A stretch of DNA of 64,000 bases. Source: an uncultured Phycisphaerales bacterium (GTDB lineage Bacteria > Planctomycetota > Phycisphaerae > Phycisphaerales > UBA1924). Both the position numbers and the translations under genes were made by a program. This document shows positions 35,649-43,473 of the stretch, in pieces; position 1 is the first letter of the stretch; every line of letters begins with the position of its first letter. The notes under the pieces were generated by a model, which saw nothing but the letters and a program-made list of their open reading frames with translations, was not told the origin of the DNA and made no database searches. Location of the stretch: contig CALKJW010000003.1 in the NCBI GenBank assembly GCA_937995595.1, forward strand, positions 1 to 64,000, read 5' to 3'.

Positions 35649-38600
35649 CTACGTCTGCACCGGGGGCACGGCGTGGAGAGGCACGACCGCCTGCACCTCG
35701 CACTCGCCTTCGAGCGTTGCGCAGAAGCCCCACCCGCCCCCGCCGTCGCTGGTCTTGACGAGCAGCAGGCTCTCGCCCTCGGGCAGTTCGATCTCGGCCC
35801 CGCCCGCCGCGGCGGCGGGCGTGTCGAACCCGTCCTGACTGAACACCTTCGCGCCGTTGAGCCATGCCTCGATCTTGTCGCCGCTGTCCAGGCGGAGGAA
35901 CGACCGCTGCGTGCGCGGCGAGACGATGCGCGTCGCCGCGTAGGCCATGCCGCGCGGACCCGGGATCGTGGCGCGAAGGTCCACGGGCCAGCGCTCGCCG
36001 CCGCGTGCCTGCACCCACGACACTGCTTCTCCGTGCGCGCCGACGAACTGCCGCGACGGGTCAAGCGGCGCATGCTCGGGCTCGGCGCGCTGTTCGTGGA
36101 TGGGCGTGCGCCAATCCCACGCGAACGGTCCGACCGCGAGGAACTGCGTGATCGGTCGCGCCCGACTCTCGGCGACGGCCTCCAGATCGCGCGGCCTGCC
36201 GCCGATCTGGAACGACGCCCGCACCAGCCGCGTCGCGCGCAGACCGACGGGGGGCTCCTCGAGCGGCTCGGCCGGCAGGTCGATGCGAGCCGACGCGTCC
36301 CGAGTCGGTCGCACCCCGGCGCGGAGCCGTTCGCGCTCGGCCGCGCCGGCGCGGTCGCTCACCACGACCAGAACGTCCTGCCCTTCGAGAACCCCGAGCG
36401 GGTCACAGACCCGCGCCGAGTCGGGCCTGCCGACGCCCGCCGGCGCGCCCGCCTCGACCCACAACCCGACTGCGTGCGTTGCGGCGAGCGCGACCGCGCG
36501 GCATCGGGGCGACTGCGCGCCAGGTTGCTCAGCCGCCGCGGCCCGGCGTGCACGCGCCGCCGCGTCGCGCGCCGCCTGCTCCTGATCGGACCACGGCCGC
36601 ACGGCCGCGCTGATCACAACCCCTTGTTCACACCGCGCGCCATCAAGGCGGATGGTCCATGTTCCCGCCGCGTCGTCGTGCGTCGCCTGCGCGGGAGCGT
36701 CGTTGACGCGGGCGTCCTCGACGCCTGCCGCCGCGGCGATGATCAGCGACACGTCACGCCGCCCGGGCGCGCCCGCGAAACCCGTGCCCTCCGGCGCGCC
36801 GATGCGGACAACCAGATTCACGCGCCCGCCCTCGCCGGCGGCCCACTCGGCGACGACGGGCGTGCGCCGGAACTCGCCGCGGCGGTAGCCCGTGGTCCGG
36901 CCGTCGTCCTCGTGCAGCGCACGGGCGTGCGACTCGCCCGGCTCGCCGGGCCAGAGGCGCACGACCAACTCGCGAACCGGGTCGGTCGCGGGCCGGTGCG
37001 TGAACTCGCGCGTGACGATCGGCACACCCGCGGCGGCAAACAACGGGACCTCGTCGATCGTCGCCGCGACCACGGCCTCCGCCCCCGGCTCGAACCGCTC
37101 GTTGGTGAAACAGTTGTACCAGGCGTGCACCTGTTCGTCGCCGCCGGCACACGCCAGCAGGCGCGGGAACCACACCCGCGCCGTCGCGACGCGGCGCGGG
37201 CCGATGCCCGGCCCCGTCGCAGGCGCGGCCAGCAGGTCGGAACCGAGCGTGTACTGGCCGTGGGCGCGTTGGGCGCGCTCGTCGCGCGGGTGCGCCAGCC
37301 ACGCGGGCCGGAGCAGCGGCAGCGCGTGCGACTCGCACTCGTGCGCCGCGCCGTCGATCAGCGGCATCAGCGTCGCCCGCAAGGCGAACGCCGCGCGCAT
37401 CGCCGAGCAGTACGGCTCGGCGTGCGTCCACGGCCGACGGTCCAGCGCGGCGGTGCGGGCCGAGTGCAGCCGAAGCGCGGCCGAGAGCGCGCCGAACCAC
37501 ACCCAGCGCGCCGCGCACTCCTCGTTCCGCGGGCCGAAGTGGCCCCCGATGTCGTGCGACCAGAAAAAGCATCCGGCGTTGCCCGCGGCGACGGTGAACG
37601 GGACCTGGAACGCCAGCATCTCCCACCCCGCGTGCGCATCGCCCGAGAAGTGCACCGGGTGCCGGTGGTCGCCGAAGGCCAGCCCCGCCCAGCGTGAGAG
37701 CACCTGCCCGCGGAGCCCGCCGCGCGACGCGTGCTCGTGGAACAGGTGGTTCAGCCACGCGAGATTGGTCAGGTCGGGGATCGACGGGACGAAAGGCTCC
37801 TGCTGCCAGTCCACCCACCAGAAGTCCACCCCGCCGCACTCCCCGTCCGGCGAGGCGACCTCCGACGGCTCGCCGCGCTGGCACGTCTCGAGCGGCCCGA
37901 GCACCTGCGAGAACAGCGCGTTCATCATGGACCGGTTGCCCGCGTCGAAGGCCAGTCGCTGGCCGGTGCGCGGGTCGGCCCCCTGGGCGCGCATGAACGC
38001 CCCGTAGCGGTCCTCGTGCGGGCCCACGCCGTCGGCCGGGTGCAGGTTGAGCGTGACCGCCAGCCCGTGCGCGTGCATCCACGCCAGCAGGTGCTCGGCG
38101 TCGGGCAGCAGTTCACGGTTCCACGACCAGCCCGTCCACTCGCCGCGGGCCGAGGCCGAGTGCCAGTCCATGTCGAGCACGACCACGTCGAGCGGGAAGC
38201 CGTGCGTGTGATAGTCGGCCACGATGCCGCGGTATTCGGCCGAGGTGTGCGGCCAGTAGCGCGAGTACCACGAGCCCAGCGCGCAGCGGCGCGGCGTTGG
38301 GACGGGGCCGAACACGCGCGCCATCGCGCAAAGCGCGGCGCGGTAGTCGTGCCCGTAGAGGAACAGGTACCAGTCGGTGTTCTCGCGCGGCACGCCGCGC
38401 CAGTCTCGGGCCGCGGCCCAGCCATCGACCAGCAGCACGCCGCGCGAGTCGTCGACCAGCGCCCAGCCGCTGCGCGACAGCAGGCCCGCGCCGATCGGCG
38501 CCGGCCCGCGGAGGCCGTCGAGCGTCTCGAGCGTCCCGCCGAGGTTGAGGTCGTCCGCGTCGCCGGGGTGCCAGAAGACGCGCGACCGCCCGTTGTCCGT

Positions 38601-38861
38601 GTCACCGTCGAAGCGCACCTGTGCCGTGAGGTTGCCCGCGTGCAGCGGCCGCCCGTCGGGCCGGAAGTCGATGCGCCCGCGCGGCGTCGAGACCGTGATC
38701 GGCGCCCCGCCGCGCGCCGCATCGGCGATCGTCGTGCGCCTCGGGCGCGGTCGGGCCGGCGACAGGAGCGACGACTCGTCCACGAACCGCCCGGAAGGCG
38801 ACCACTCGATGCGCACGCACTCGTCGCACAGGACCGTGAAGCGCGCGGCGGGGGAACTCAC
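35649..38861 (-). CDS. Glycoside hydrolase family 31 enzyme with C-terminal extension
   Basis: The protein of about 1,070 residues has an N-terminal beta-sandwich (PITVSTPRGRIDFRPDGRPL) and then the GH31 barrel. LGSWYSRYWPHT and VVVLDMDWHSA mark early strands. VDFWWVDWQQE holds the likely nucleophile Asp, and VHFSGDAHAGWEML the likely acid/base Asp. GGHFGPRNEE and the C-terminal beta domain complete the enzyme. Family members cleave alpha-glucosides or alpha-xylosides. A further 300-residue tail with Ala/Arg-rich and beta-rich parts ends the protein. It has no signal peptide, so it is probably cytosolic. The GTG at 38861 overlaps the stop of the SRAP gene (GTGA). Confidence 0.87.
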   Translation of the reverse strand: MSSPAARFTVLCDECVRIEWSPSGRFVDESSLLSPARPRPRRTTIADAARGGAPITVSTPRGRIDFRPDGRPLHAGNLTAQVRFDGDTDNGRSRVFWHPGDADDLNLGGTLETLDGLRGPAPIGAGLLSRSGWALVDDSRGVLLVDGWAAARDWRGVPRENTDWYLFLYGHDYRAALCAMARVFGPVPTPRRCALGSWYSRYWPHTSAEYRGIVADYHTHGFPLDVVVLDMDWHSASARGEWTGWSWNRELLPDAEHLLAWMHAHGLAVTLNLHPADGVGPHEDRYGAFMRAQGADPRTGQRLAFDAGNRSMMNALFSQVLGPLETCQRGEPSEVASPDGECGGVDFWWVDWQQEPFVPSIPDLTNLAWLNHLFHEHASRGGLRGQVLSRWAGLAFGDHRHPVHFSGDAHAGWEMLAFQVPFTVAAGNAGCFFWSHDIGGHFGPRNEECAARWVWFGALSAALRLHSARTAALDRRPWTHAEPYCSAMRAAFALRATLMPLIDGAAHECESHALPLLRPAWLAHPRDERAQRAHGQYTLGSDLLAAPATGPGIGPRRVATARVWFPRLLACAGGDEQVHAWYNCFTNERFEPGAEAVVAATIDEVPLFAAAGVPIVTREFTHRPATDPVRELVVRLWPGEPGESHARALHEDDGRTTGYRRGEFRRTPVVAEWAAGEGGRVNLVVRIGAPEGTGFAGAPGRRDVSLIIAAAAGVEDARVNDAPAQATHDDAAGTWTIRLDGARCEQGVVISAAVRPWSDQEQAARDAAARARRAAAAEQPGAQSPRCRAVALAATHAVGLWVEAGAPAGVGRPDSARVCDPLGVLEGQDVLVVVSDRAGAAERERLRAGVRPTRDASARIDLPAEPLEEPPVGLRATRLVRASFQIGGRPRDLEAVAESRARPITQFLAVGPFAWDWRTPIHEQRAEPEHAPLDPSRQFVGAHGEAVSWVQARGGERWPVDLRATIPGPRGMAYAATRIVSPRTQRSFLRLDSGDKIEAWLNGAKVFSQDGFDTPAAAAGGAEIELPEGESLLLVKTSDGGGGWGFCATLEGECEVQAVVPLHAVPPVQT

Positions 38862-39667
38862 GCCGCGCCCCCGTCGCCGGCAAAGAGCGAACCCGGATCG
38901 GACGCTCGGCGCGGCTTGGCCCGCCCCGGATGCGCCCCCGCCGCCGCGGGCGCGGCGTCGCCCTCCGGTGGTGCGAGGCACGACGCGTCGTCGTTGCGCG
39001 GGGAGTTGACGCGGCGCGACACGGGCCGCACGTCCAGCGCGCTGTCCGGGTCATCGGCAAGCGGACGCAGCAGCGCCTTGGCCGCCGCGGGGTCCGTCGC
39101 GGGGTCGAGCCACGCGTCCCAGTCCCTTCGTGGAAGGATGGCGGGCATCCGGTCGTGCAGCGATGCGAGAATCGGGTTCGCCGGCGTCGTCAGGATGACG
39201 CACGTCTCAAGAGGATCACCGCCCTTGCGCGGCGTCCAACGATCCCACAGCCCCGCCATCGCGAACAGCCCCGAGCGCGACGTGACGAGGTGCGGCTGCT
39301 TGCCCTTGCCGCCATCCGGCGCGGCCTTCCATTCGTAGAAACCGTCGGCGGGGATCAGGCACCGCCGGTGCCTGAACGCCTCGCGGAACATCGGCTTGGT
39401 ATCGACGGTCTCGCTCCGCGCGTTGATGGGCGGCGGCGGGCCGTCGCCCGAACCCCCATCCTTGGACCAGAAGGGAACAAAGCCCCAACGAACGACCGCC
39501 AGTTCGTTCCCCCGGCCCGTCGACGCGCGACGGACGATGGGCACGTTCTGCGAGGGCGCGATGTTGTACCGCGCCGGAAAGAGCGGCAGTTCCCCCGGCG
39601 CGGCGGCCACGCGCAGCACCGAGGCCACGACCTCGAACGGCGTTGACAGCACGTAGCGCCCGCACAT
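38858..39667 (-). CDS. SRAP/HMCES-type protein (YedK family, abasic-site DNA-protein crosslinker)
   Basis: The 269-residue protein is an SOS-response-associated peptidase. The catalytic Cys is residue 2 (MCGRYVL), exposed after Met removal, and would form a thiazolidine crosslink with abasic sites in single-stranded DNA. Other hallmarks are RYNIAPSQNVPIV, RWGFVPFW, NARSETV, RRCLIPADGFYEW with the active-site Glu, and LHDRMPAIL with the His. The last 60 residues are an Ala/Pro-rich tail beyond the domain. TACCAT ends 7 bases before the ATG. It is the first gene of a two-gene unit with the GH31 enzyme, an odd functional pairing. Confidence 0.9.
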   Translation of the reverse strand: MCGRYVLSTPFEVVASVLRVAAAPGELPLFPARYNIAPSQNVPIVRRASTGRGNELAVVRWGFVPFWSKDGGSGDGPPPPINARSETVDTKPMFREAFRHRRCLIPADGFYEWKAAPDGGKGKQPHLVTSRSGLFAMAGLWDRWTPRKGGDPLETCVILTTPANPILASLHDRMPAILPRRDWDAWLDPATDPAAAKALLRPLADDPDSALDVRPVSRRVNSPRNDDASCLAPPEGDAAPAAAGAHPGRAKPRRASDPGSLFAGDGGAA

Positions 39668-39674
39668 CGTCACG

Positions 39675-39680
39675 ATGGTA
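39675..39680 (-). promoter_or_regulatory. TANNNT element 7 nt before the SRAP start (putative leaderless -10)
   Basis: On the minus strand TACCAT, seven bases, then ATG. No Shine-Dalgarno sequence is present. A conserved Cys at position 2 makes the ATG start itself very secure. Confidence 0.5.
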
Positions 39681-39794
39681 TGAGTGCGGTGCAAGCAACG
39701 CGGCTGCACTCGGAATCAGCCCGTGCCGGACGCATCGATCGCGGTGTGGCGCGTGGGGGTCTCCCGTACACTCCCTCAGGCATCGGCCGAGCAC

Positions 39795-41450
39795 ATGGGT
39801 GCCGACGACACCATCTCCCTGACGCGCACCACCGACCTCGCCTTCGGCGAGCCGGGGCAGATGGTGACCGTGCCGCGCCAGGTCGGCTCCGTCCGGCTCG
39901 AGCGGCAGATCGGGCAGGGCGCGATGGGCGTCGTGTGGCTGGGCGCCGACGAGTTGCTGCGCCGGCGCGTGGCCGTGAAGTTTCTGCTCACCGCCGTGCA
40001 GGGTCCGGACGACCCGCGGCTCGCGGCGTTTCTCGAAGGCGCGCGGGCCGCCGCGGCGGTGCGGCACCCCAACCTCACCAACATCCTGCACGCCGCGGCC
40101 GTCGAGAACGTGCCGTACCTGGTGATGGAGTACGTCGACGGCCCTTCGCTGAGCGCGGTGCTCCGCAACACCGGCCCGCTCTCGCCGCTGGAACTGCTCG
40201 CCGTGATGACCGACGTGTGCGGCGCGGTGAACCACCTGCACGATCAGCAGCGCGTGCACCGGGACATCAAGCCCTCGAACATCCTGCTCGACGACAAGGG
40301 CCACGCCTTCGTGACCGACTTCGGCCTGTCGAAGGAACTTTCGGCGCGCCCCGGCGCGCTGCGCGAGGGCGGCGCGCCGATCGCCGGCACCCCCGCCTAC
40401 ATGGCCCCGGAGATGTTCGAGGGGCAGATCTCGGGCCGGTCCGACGTGTACGCGCTGGGCGTCTCGGCGTGGGAACTGCTCACCGGCAGGACCCCCTTCG
40501 GCGGCGCGCTCGAGGAGGTCCGGCGGGCGCACGCCGAGTCTCCGCCGCTGACCGAGGCGCTCAGGGAGCGCGACGTGCCCGACGCGCTGGCCGACGCGGT
40601 CGAACGCGCGATCAACAAGGCCGCGGTCTTCCGCCACAAGTCGCCTGCGCACTTCCTCGCGGCGATCGAGTCGGCCTGCGGCGGCGCGGGGGCCGTCGAG
40701 CGCGGCCGGCAGTTGCTGTGGGACCGGATCATCCGGCACGGCGCAAGCGGCGGCGCGCCGGTGCCCGCCGCGCCCGCGTCGGACGCACCGCCCGGTCCGC
40801 CGCCGATGACGCCGGGTCAGACCTACTACGACCGCCTCGGCACCATCGCCGAACAGAAACGCCGCGAGGACCACGCACTCGAAACGCCGCGCGCCGCCGA
40901 GCCCGCCCAGCCCACGCGCTTCGTGCCGGTGCCCGTCCGAACAACCATCGGCACGATCGACTCGGGCGCGCCGATCTGGCACGCGGCGGTCGGCATCGGC
41001 ATGGCCGGCATGGGCGCGCTGCACGCGCTGGCCGGGCCGGTGTTGCTGTTCGGCGTGCTCGCCGCGCCGTCGCTCGGCTGGTTCGGCCTGAGGGCCGCGC
41101 ACCCGGAGCACGCGGGATTGTGGATAACTTTTGGCATCGCCGCGGCGGCGCTCAGCGCCGCGCTCGGCGTTGCGCTGCTCATCGCCGGAGTCGGCGTGTG
41201 CCGGCAGAAGCGCCGCGCGGTGCGCTCGGCGCGCATCTGGGCGGCGGCCAAGATCGTCTTCGCGCTCGCGTGCGCGGTGCTGGTGTACGCGGCGGCGCGC
41301 TCCGGCCAGACCATCATCGCACGCAGCGAGCCCGACACCGTGCTCGTGCTCGCCGTCGCGCTGTTGTGGGACCTTGCGCTGCCCGCCCTGGTAATCGCCG
41401 CCTTCGCCGCGTCGAGCGTGCGCCGCGAGGTCGCGGCGTGGCACGATTGA
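39795..41450 (+). CDS. Membrane-anchored Ser/Thr protein kinase (PknB-like)
   Basis: The 551-residue protein has a Hanks-type kinase domain at about residues 30-300: glycine loop IGQGAMGVVWLG, ATP Lys in VAVKFLL, catalytic loop HRDIKPSNIL, DFGLSKE, and the APE segment GTPAYMAPE. All key residues are intact. A Pro-rich linker and four hydrophobic helices (about 395-545) follow, unlike the single helix of PknB, and no PASTA domain is present. The kinase would face the cytosol. The ATG at 39795 was chosen as the last Met before conserved sequence. A TACACT hexamer lies 22 bases upstream. Confidence 0.88.
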   Translation: MGADDTISLTRTTDLAFGEPGQMVTVPRQVGSVRLERQIGQGAMGVVWLGADELLRRRVAVKFLLTAVQGPDDPRLAAFLEGARAAAAVRHPNLTNILHAAAVENVPYLVMEYVDGPSLSAVLRNTGPLSPLELLAVMTDVCGAVNHLHDQQRVHRDIKPSNILLDDKGHAFVTDFGLSKELSARPGALREGGAPIAGTPAYMAPEMFEGQISGRSDVYALGVSAWELLTGRTPFGGALEEVRRAHAESPPLTEALRERDVPDALADAVERAINKAAVFRHKSPAHFLAAIESACGGAGAVERGRQLLWDRIIRHGASGGAPVPAAPASDAPPGPPPMTPGQTYYDRLGTIAEQKRREDHALETPRAAEPAQPTRFVPVPVRTTIGTIDSGAPIWHAAVGIGMAGMGALHALAGPVLLFGVLAAPSLGWFGLRAAHPEHAGLWITFGIAAAALSAALGVALLIAGVGVCRQKRRAVRSARIWAAAKIVFALACAVLVYAAARSGQTIIARSEPDTVLVLAVALLWDLALPALVIAAFAASSVRREVAAWHD

Positions 41451-41587
41451 TCGACGAGCACTCCACGCGTTCACGCGAATCTGCCGCGATTGTTCGCGAA
41501 CTCGAGGCGATCTTGACGTTCGCATGATCCCGGTCCGACCGCTGATCTTGCGCGAACCGGCGGGTATCTTGGGCGATCATCGCGCGA

Positions 41588-42340
41588 TCAGGCGGACAAC
41601 CCCAGCGCGTCCTCGATGGTGTACTCGCCCGCGGGCTTGCCGTCGAGCCACTTCGCGGCGCGGAGGGCGCCCAGCGCGAACAGGTCGCGTGTCGTCGCGC
41701 GGTGCGTGATCTCGATGTACTCGCCCGGACCGGCGAACCGCACCGTGTGCTCGCCGATCACGTCGCCGCCGCGGATGGCGACGATCTGGTCGTCGCGCAG
41801 CGCGTGGCCCGCGGCGCGCACCGCACCGGCCAGTCGCAGCGCGGTGCCCGACGGCGCGTCCTTCTTCCGGCTGTGGTGCGCCTCGACGATGGAGCACTCG
41901 AAGGCGGGTCCGAGAGCGCGGGCCGCGTCGCGCGCGAGCATCGCGACCACCGCGACGCCCATGGACGTGTTGGGCGCGACGACCACCGCGACCGACCGCG
42001 CCGCGTCGCGGAGCCGCTGCCGCGTGCCGTCGCTCAGGCCGGTCGTTCCGACCAGCAGCGCGGCGCGCAGCGCGACCGCCAGGTCGGCCGCGGCGCTCGC
42101 GCCCTCGTCGGAGGAGAAGTCGATCACGACCCGCGCCAAAACCCCGGTTTTACTGAGGTTTTCTGCGGTCTGCAGCGCGACGGCCGGCGCGCCGCTCTCG
42201 CCTCCGATGCGCGGCGAATCCGGCGCGACGGCCGCGCCAACGACGCGCACCGACGGGTCGAGCGCCGCCAGCGCGACGACGCGCGAGCCCATGCGACCGG
42301 TCGCGCCGTGGACGATGATCGGTGTGGATGAATCGCTCAT
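41588..42340 (-). CDS. dapB: 4-hydroxy-tetrahydrodipicolinate reductase
   Basis: The 250-residue enzyme reduces hydroxy-tetrahydrodipicolinate with NAD(P)H in the diaminopimelate/lysine pathway, which feeds peptidoglycan and protein synthesis. Signatures are VHGATGRMGSRVV at the N-terminus, VIDFSSDEG, LVGTTGLSDG, VVVAPNTSMGV and the family motif VEAHHSRKKDAPSGTA with the catalytic His and Lys. The ATG at 42340 has AAGGAG about 11 bases upstream, a slightly long spacing. It is divergent from the lysine-rich microprotein locus. No other dap gene is adjacent. Confidence 0.93.
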   Translation of the reverse strand: MSDSSTPIIVHGATGRMGSRVVALAALDPSVRVVGAAVAPDSPRIGGESGAPAVALQTAENLSKTGVLARVVIDFSSDEGASAAADLAVALRAALLVGTTGLSDGTRQRLRDAARSVAVVVAPNTSMGVAVVAMLARDAARALGPAFECSIVEAHHSRKKDAPSGTALRLAGAVRAAGHALRDDQIVAIRGGDVIGEHTVRFAGPGEYIEITHRATTRDLFALGALRAAKWLDGKPAGEYTIEDALGLSA

Positions 42341-42385
42341 CGACTTGCAATCTCCTTGGACGGCAGTGTATGGTGCGCAACGTTT

Positions 42386-42470
42386 GCTCAAGCATCGTGC
42401 TTGGGCGCACCGATAGAGGCTGTGCCTCTGTCAAGCGGCAAACGACAGCAAGTGGTGCTTCAGAGCCGCT
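42386..42470 (+). ncRNA. Hairpin-rich leader upstream of the lysine-rich microprotein
   Basis: Three structures occur in a row. CAAGCA-TCG-TGCTTG is at 42389-42403, extendable by GC/GC at both ends. AGAGGC-TGT-GCCTCT is at 42415-42429. A nested pair has AGCGGC/GCCGCT (42434-42439 with 42465-42470) enclosing AGCA/TGCT (42447-42450 with 42456-42459). The region is also less G+C-rich than its surroundings. It would be the 5' untranslated RNA of the 42511 gene. I recognise no known riboswitch consensus; it may be a novel structured leader or part of an operator. Confidence 0.45.
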
Positions 42471-42510
42471 CACATTCCAAATGCTCCGTTGGGAGTTCGA
42501 GGAGAACATC

Positions 42511-42588
42511 ATGGCCAAGAAGGCAAAGAAAGCTGCGAAGAAGTCCGCCAAGAAGTCCAAGAAGGCCGCCAAGAAGGCTCGCCGCTGA
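42511..42588 (+). CDS. 25-residue lysine-rich microprotein (histone H1-tail-like)
   Basis: An open frame from ATG to TGA encodes 12 Lys, 8 Ala, 2 Ser, 2 Arg and Met, in the form MAKKAKKAAKKSAKKSK followed by KAAKKARR. GAGGAG lies 7 bases before the ATG. Eleven of 12 lysine codons are AAG. The AKKA pattern is that of eukaryotic H1 tails and of chlamydial and planctomycete histone-like proteins, so binding to DNA or RNA by charge is a reasonable inference. A lysine-sensing leader peptide is the alternative, since hairpins and a terminator follow. It is transcribed away from dapB. Confidence 0.65.
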   Translation: MAKKAKKAAKKSAKKSKKAAKKARR

Positions 42589-42646
42589 TCGCTGAGCGAG
42601 TCTCGAAGTCGCCAATCCTCTACACACCTACAAGCGTTTCGTACCA

Positions 42647-42708
42647 CGCCGCGAAAGCGGCGCTCTGAAGCACGGATCGGGGTTCTCTGGGCGGTGTAGC
42701 CCGAACCC
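42647..42708 (+). ncRNA. Structured trailer: GNRA-tetraloop hairpin and long bulged stem
   Basis: CGCCGC-GAAA-GCGGCG at 42647-42662 is a perfect six-pair stem with a GNRA tetraloop. GGGTTC, a TCT bulge, GGGC, a six-base loop, then GCCCGAACCC at 42680-42708 make a ten-pair bulged stem. The decamer CTCGAAGCAC is then repeated (about 42710-42733). This lies between the microprotein stop and the terminator. It may be a separate small RNA or the 3' untranslated region. Confidence 0.4.
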
Positions 42709-42734
42709 TGCTCGAAGCACCACTCGAAGCACGT

Positions 42735-42771
42735 CGGGGCTGGCCCATCGGGCCGGCCCCGTGCTCGTTTT
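42735..42771 (+). terminator. Rho-independent terminator ending the microprotein transcript
   Basis: CGGGGCTGGCCC, an ATC loop, then GGGCCGGCCCCG form a 12-bp stem with one T-G pair, followed by TGCTCGTTTT. It separates the microprotein locus from the gene at 42832. Confidence 0.75.
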
Positions 42772-42831
42772 GGGACGCGCGGCCCCCCGCCCGGTGGACC
42801 CCGCGCCGCGCCGGGCCCACAATCCCGCGAC

Positions 42832-43473
42832 ATGGGCCACGACCCCGACGCCGAACGCTGCCTCCGCCTGCTGCGCCGCCACCGCGCCGGCACGCTCGGC
42901 TTCGGCGAACGCCGGGCCGCGGTCGCCTTCGTGCTCGACCCCGCCGACGGACGCGTCGTCATGCCCGTCGAGCCCGGCGCGGCGGCGTTCGAGGAGTTCG
43001 TGCTCTACCTCCCGTCCGAGTGCGACTGCGACGCCACCGCCCTGCTCGCACCCGCGACCATCGACCGCCCCGAGTCTTCCGCCGAGGCCGACCGATGGGC
43101 CGCGTACCACGGCCCCGCGCCCGCCGCGGCGGTGTGGACGGCCTCGCGCGTCCTGGGCGTCAAGAGCGAACACGACGCGGCCGACACGCTGATGGACGAG
43201 CACGCCCTGACCGTCGCCAACGAACTCGGCCGTGACGAGGGCCGGCTCATCCGCGCCGCCAACGCCGACCGCGTGCTGCTCGCCGCGGCGGTCCGCGCCA
43301 TCGCCGGCGCAGACGCGCCCGCCCCGCTGTGCGTCGGCGCCGATGCGCACGGCGTCGACGTCCGCGCGCCCTTCGGCATCATCCGGCTGGAGTTTCCCGA
43401 GCGCGCGGCCGACGCCGCGCACGCCGAGCGGATGCTGCGCGAGGCGATCCTGTCGCGAGGGGCGCGGCCGTGA
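42832..43473 (+). CDS. DUF2470/HugZ-like protein (tentative)
   Basis: The 213-residue protein has an N-terminal part (ERCLRLLRRHRAGTLGFG, AVAFVLDPADGRVVMPVEPG) reminiscent of the split-barrel pyridoxamine-oxidase fold seen in haem-degrading HugZ-type proteins. The C-terminal half has NELGRDEGRLIRAANADRV and GADAHGVDVRAPFGIIRLEF, which fit the DUF2470 pattern. The assignment is weak because the flavin- and haem-binding residues are not obvious. CACAAT lies 8 bases before the ATG. Its TGA overlaps the GTG of the amidohydrolase gene, so the two are coupled. Confidence 0.55.
   Translation: MGHDPDAERCLRLLRRHRAGTLGFGERRAAVAFVLDPADGRVVMPVEPGAAAFEEFVLYLPSECDCDATALLAPATIDRPESSAEADRWAAYHGPAPAAAVWTASRVLGVKSEHDAADTLMDEHALTVANELGRDEGRLIRAANADRVLLAAAVRAIAGADAPAPLCVGADAHGVDVRAPFGIIRLEFPERAADAAHAERMLREAILSRGARP

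Noticed and set aside
39684-39794. An earlier start for the Ser/Thr kinase at 39684
   Set aside because: The extra N-terminus has no kinase-like sequence and overlaps the probable promoter region (TACACT just upstream of 39780) of the same gene.
42511-42771. Lysine-codon leader peptide attenuating dapB
   Set aside because: dapB is transcribed in the opposite direction, so the peptide and terminator cannot attenuate it. The gene actually downstream (42832) has no visible link to lysine. Kept only as a weak alternative.
42386-42771. tmRNA, SRP RNA or RNase P RNA
   Set aside because: No alanyl-tRNA-like ends, no ANDENYALAA-like tag, no SRP tetraloop core and no RNase P conserved core could be recognised.
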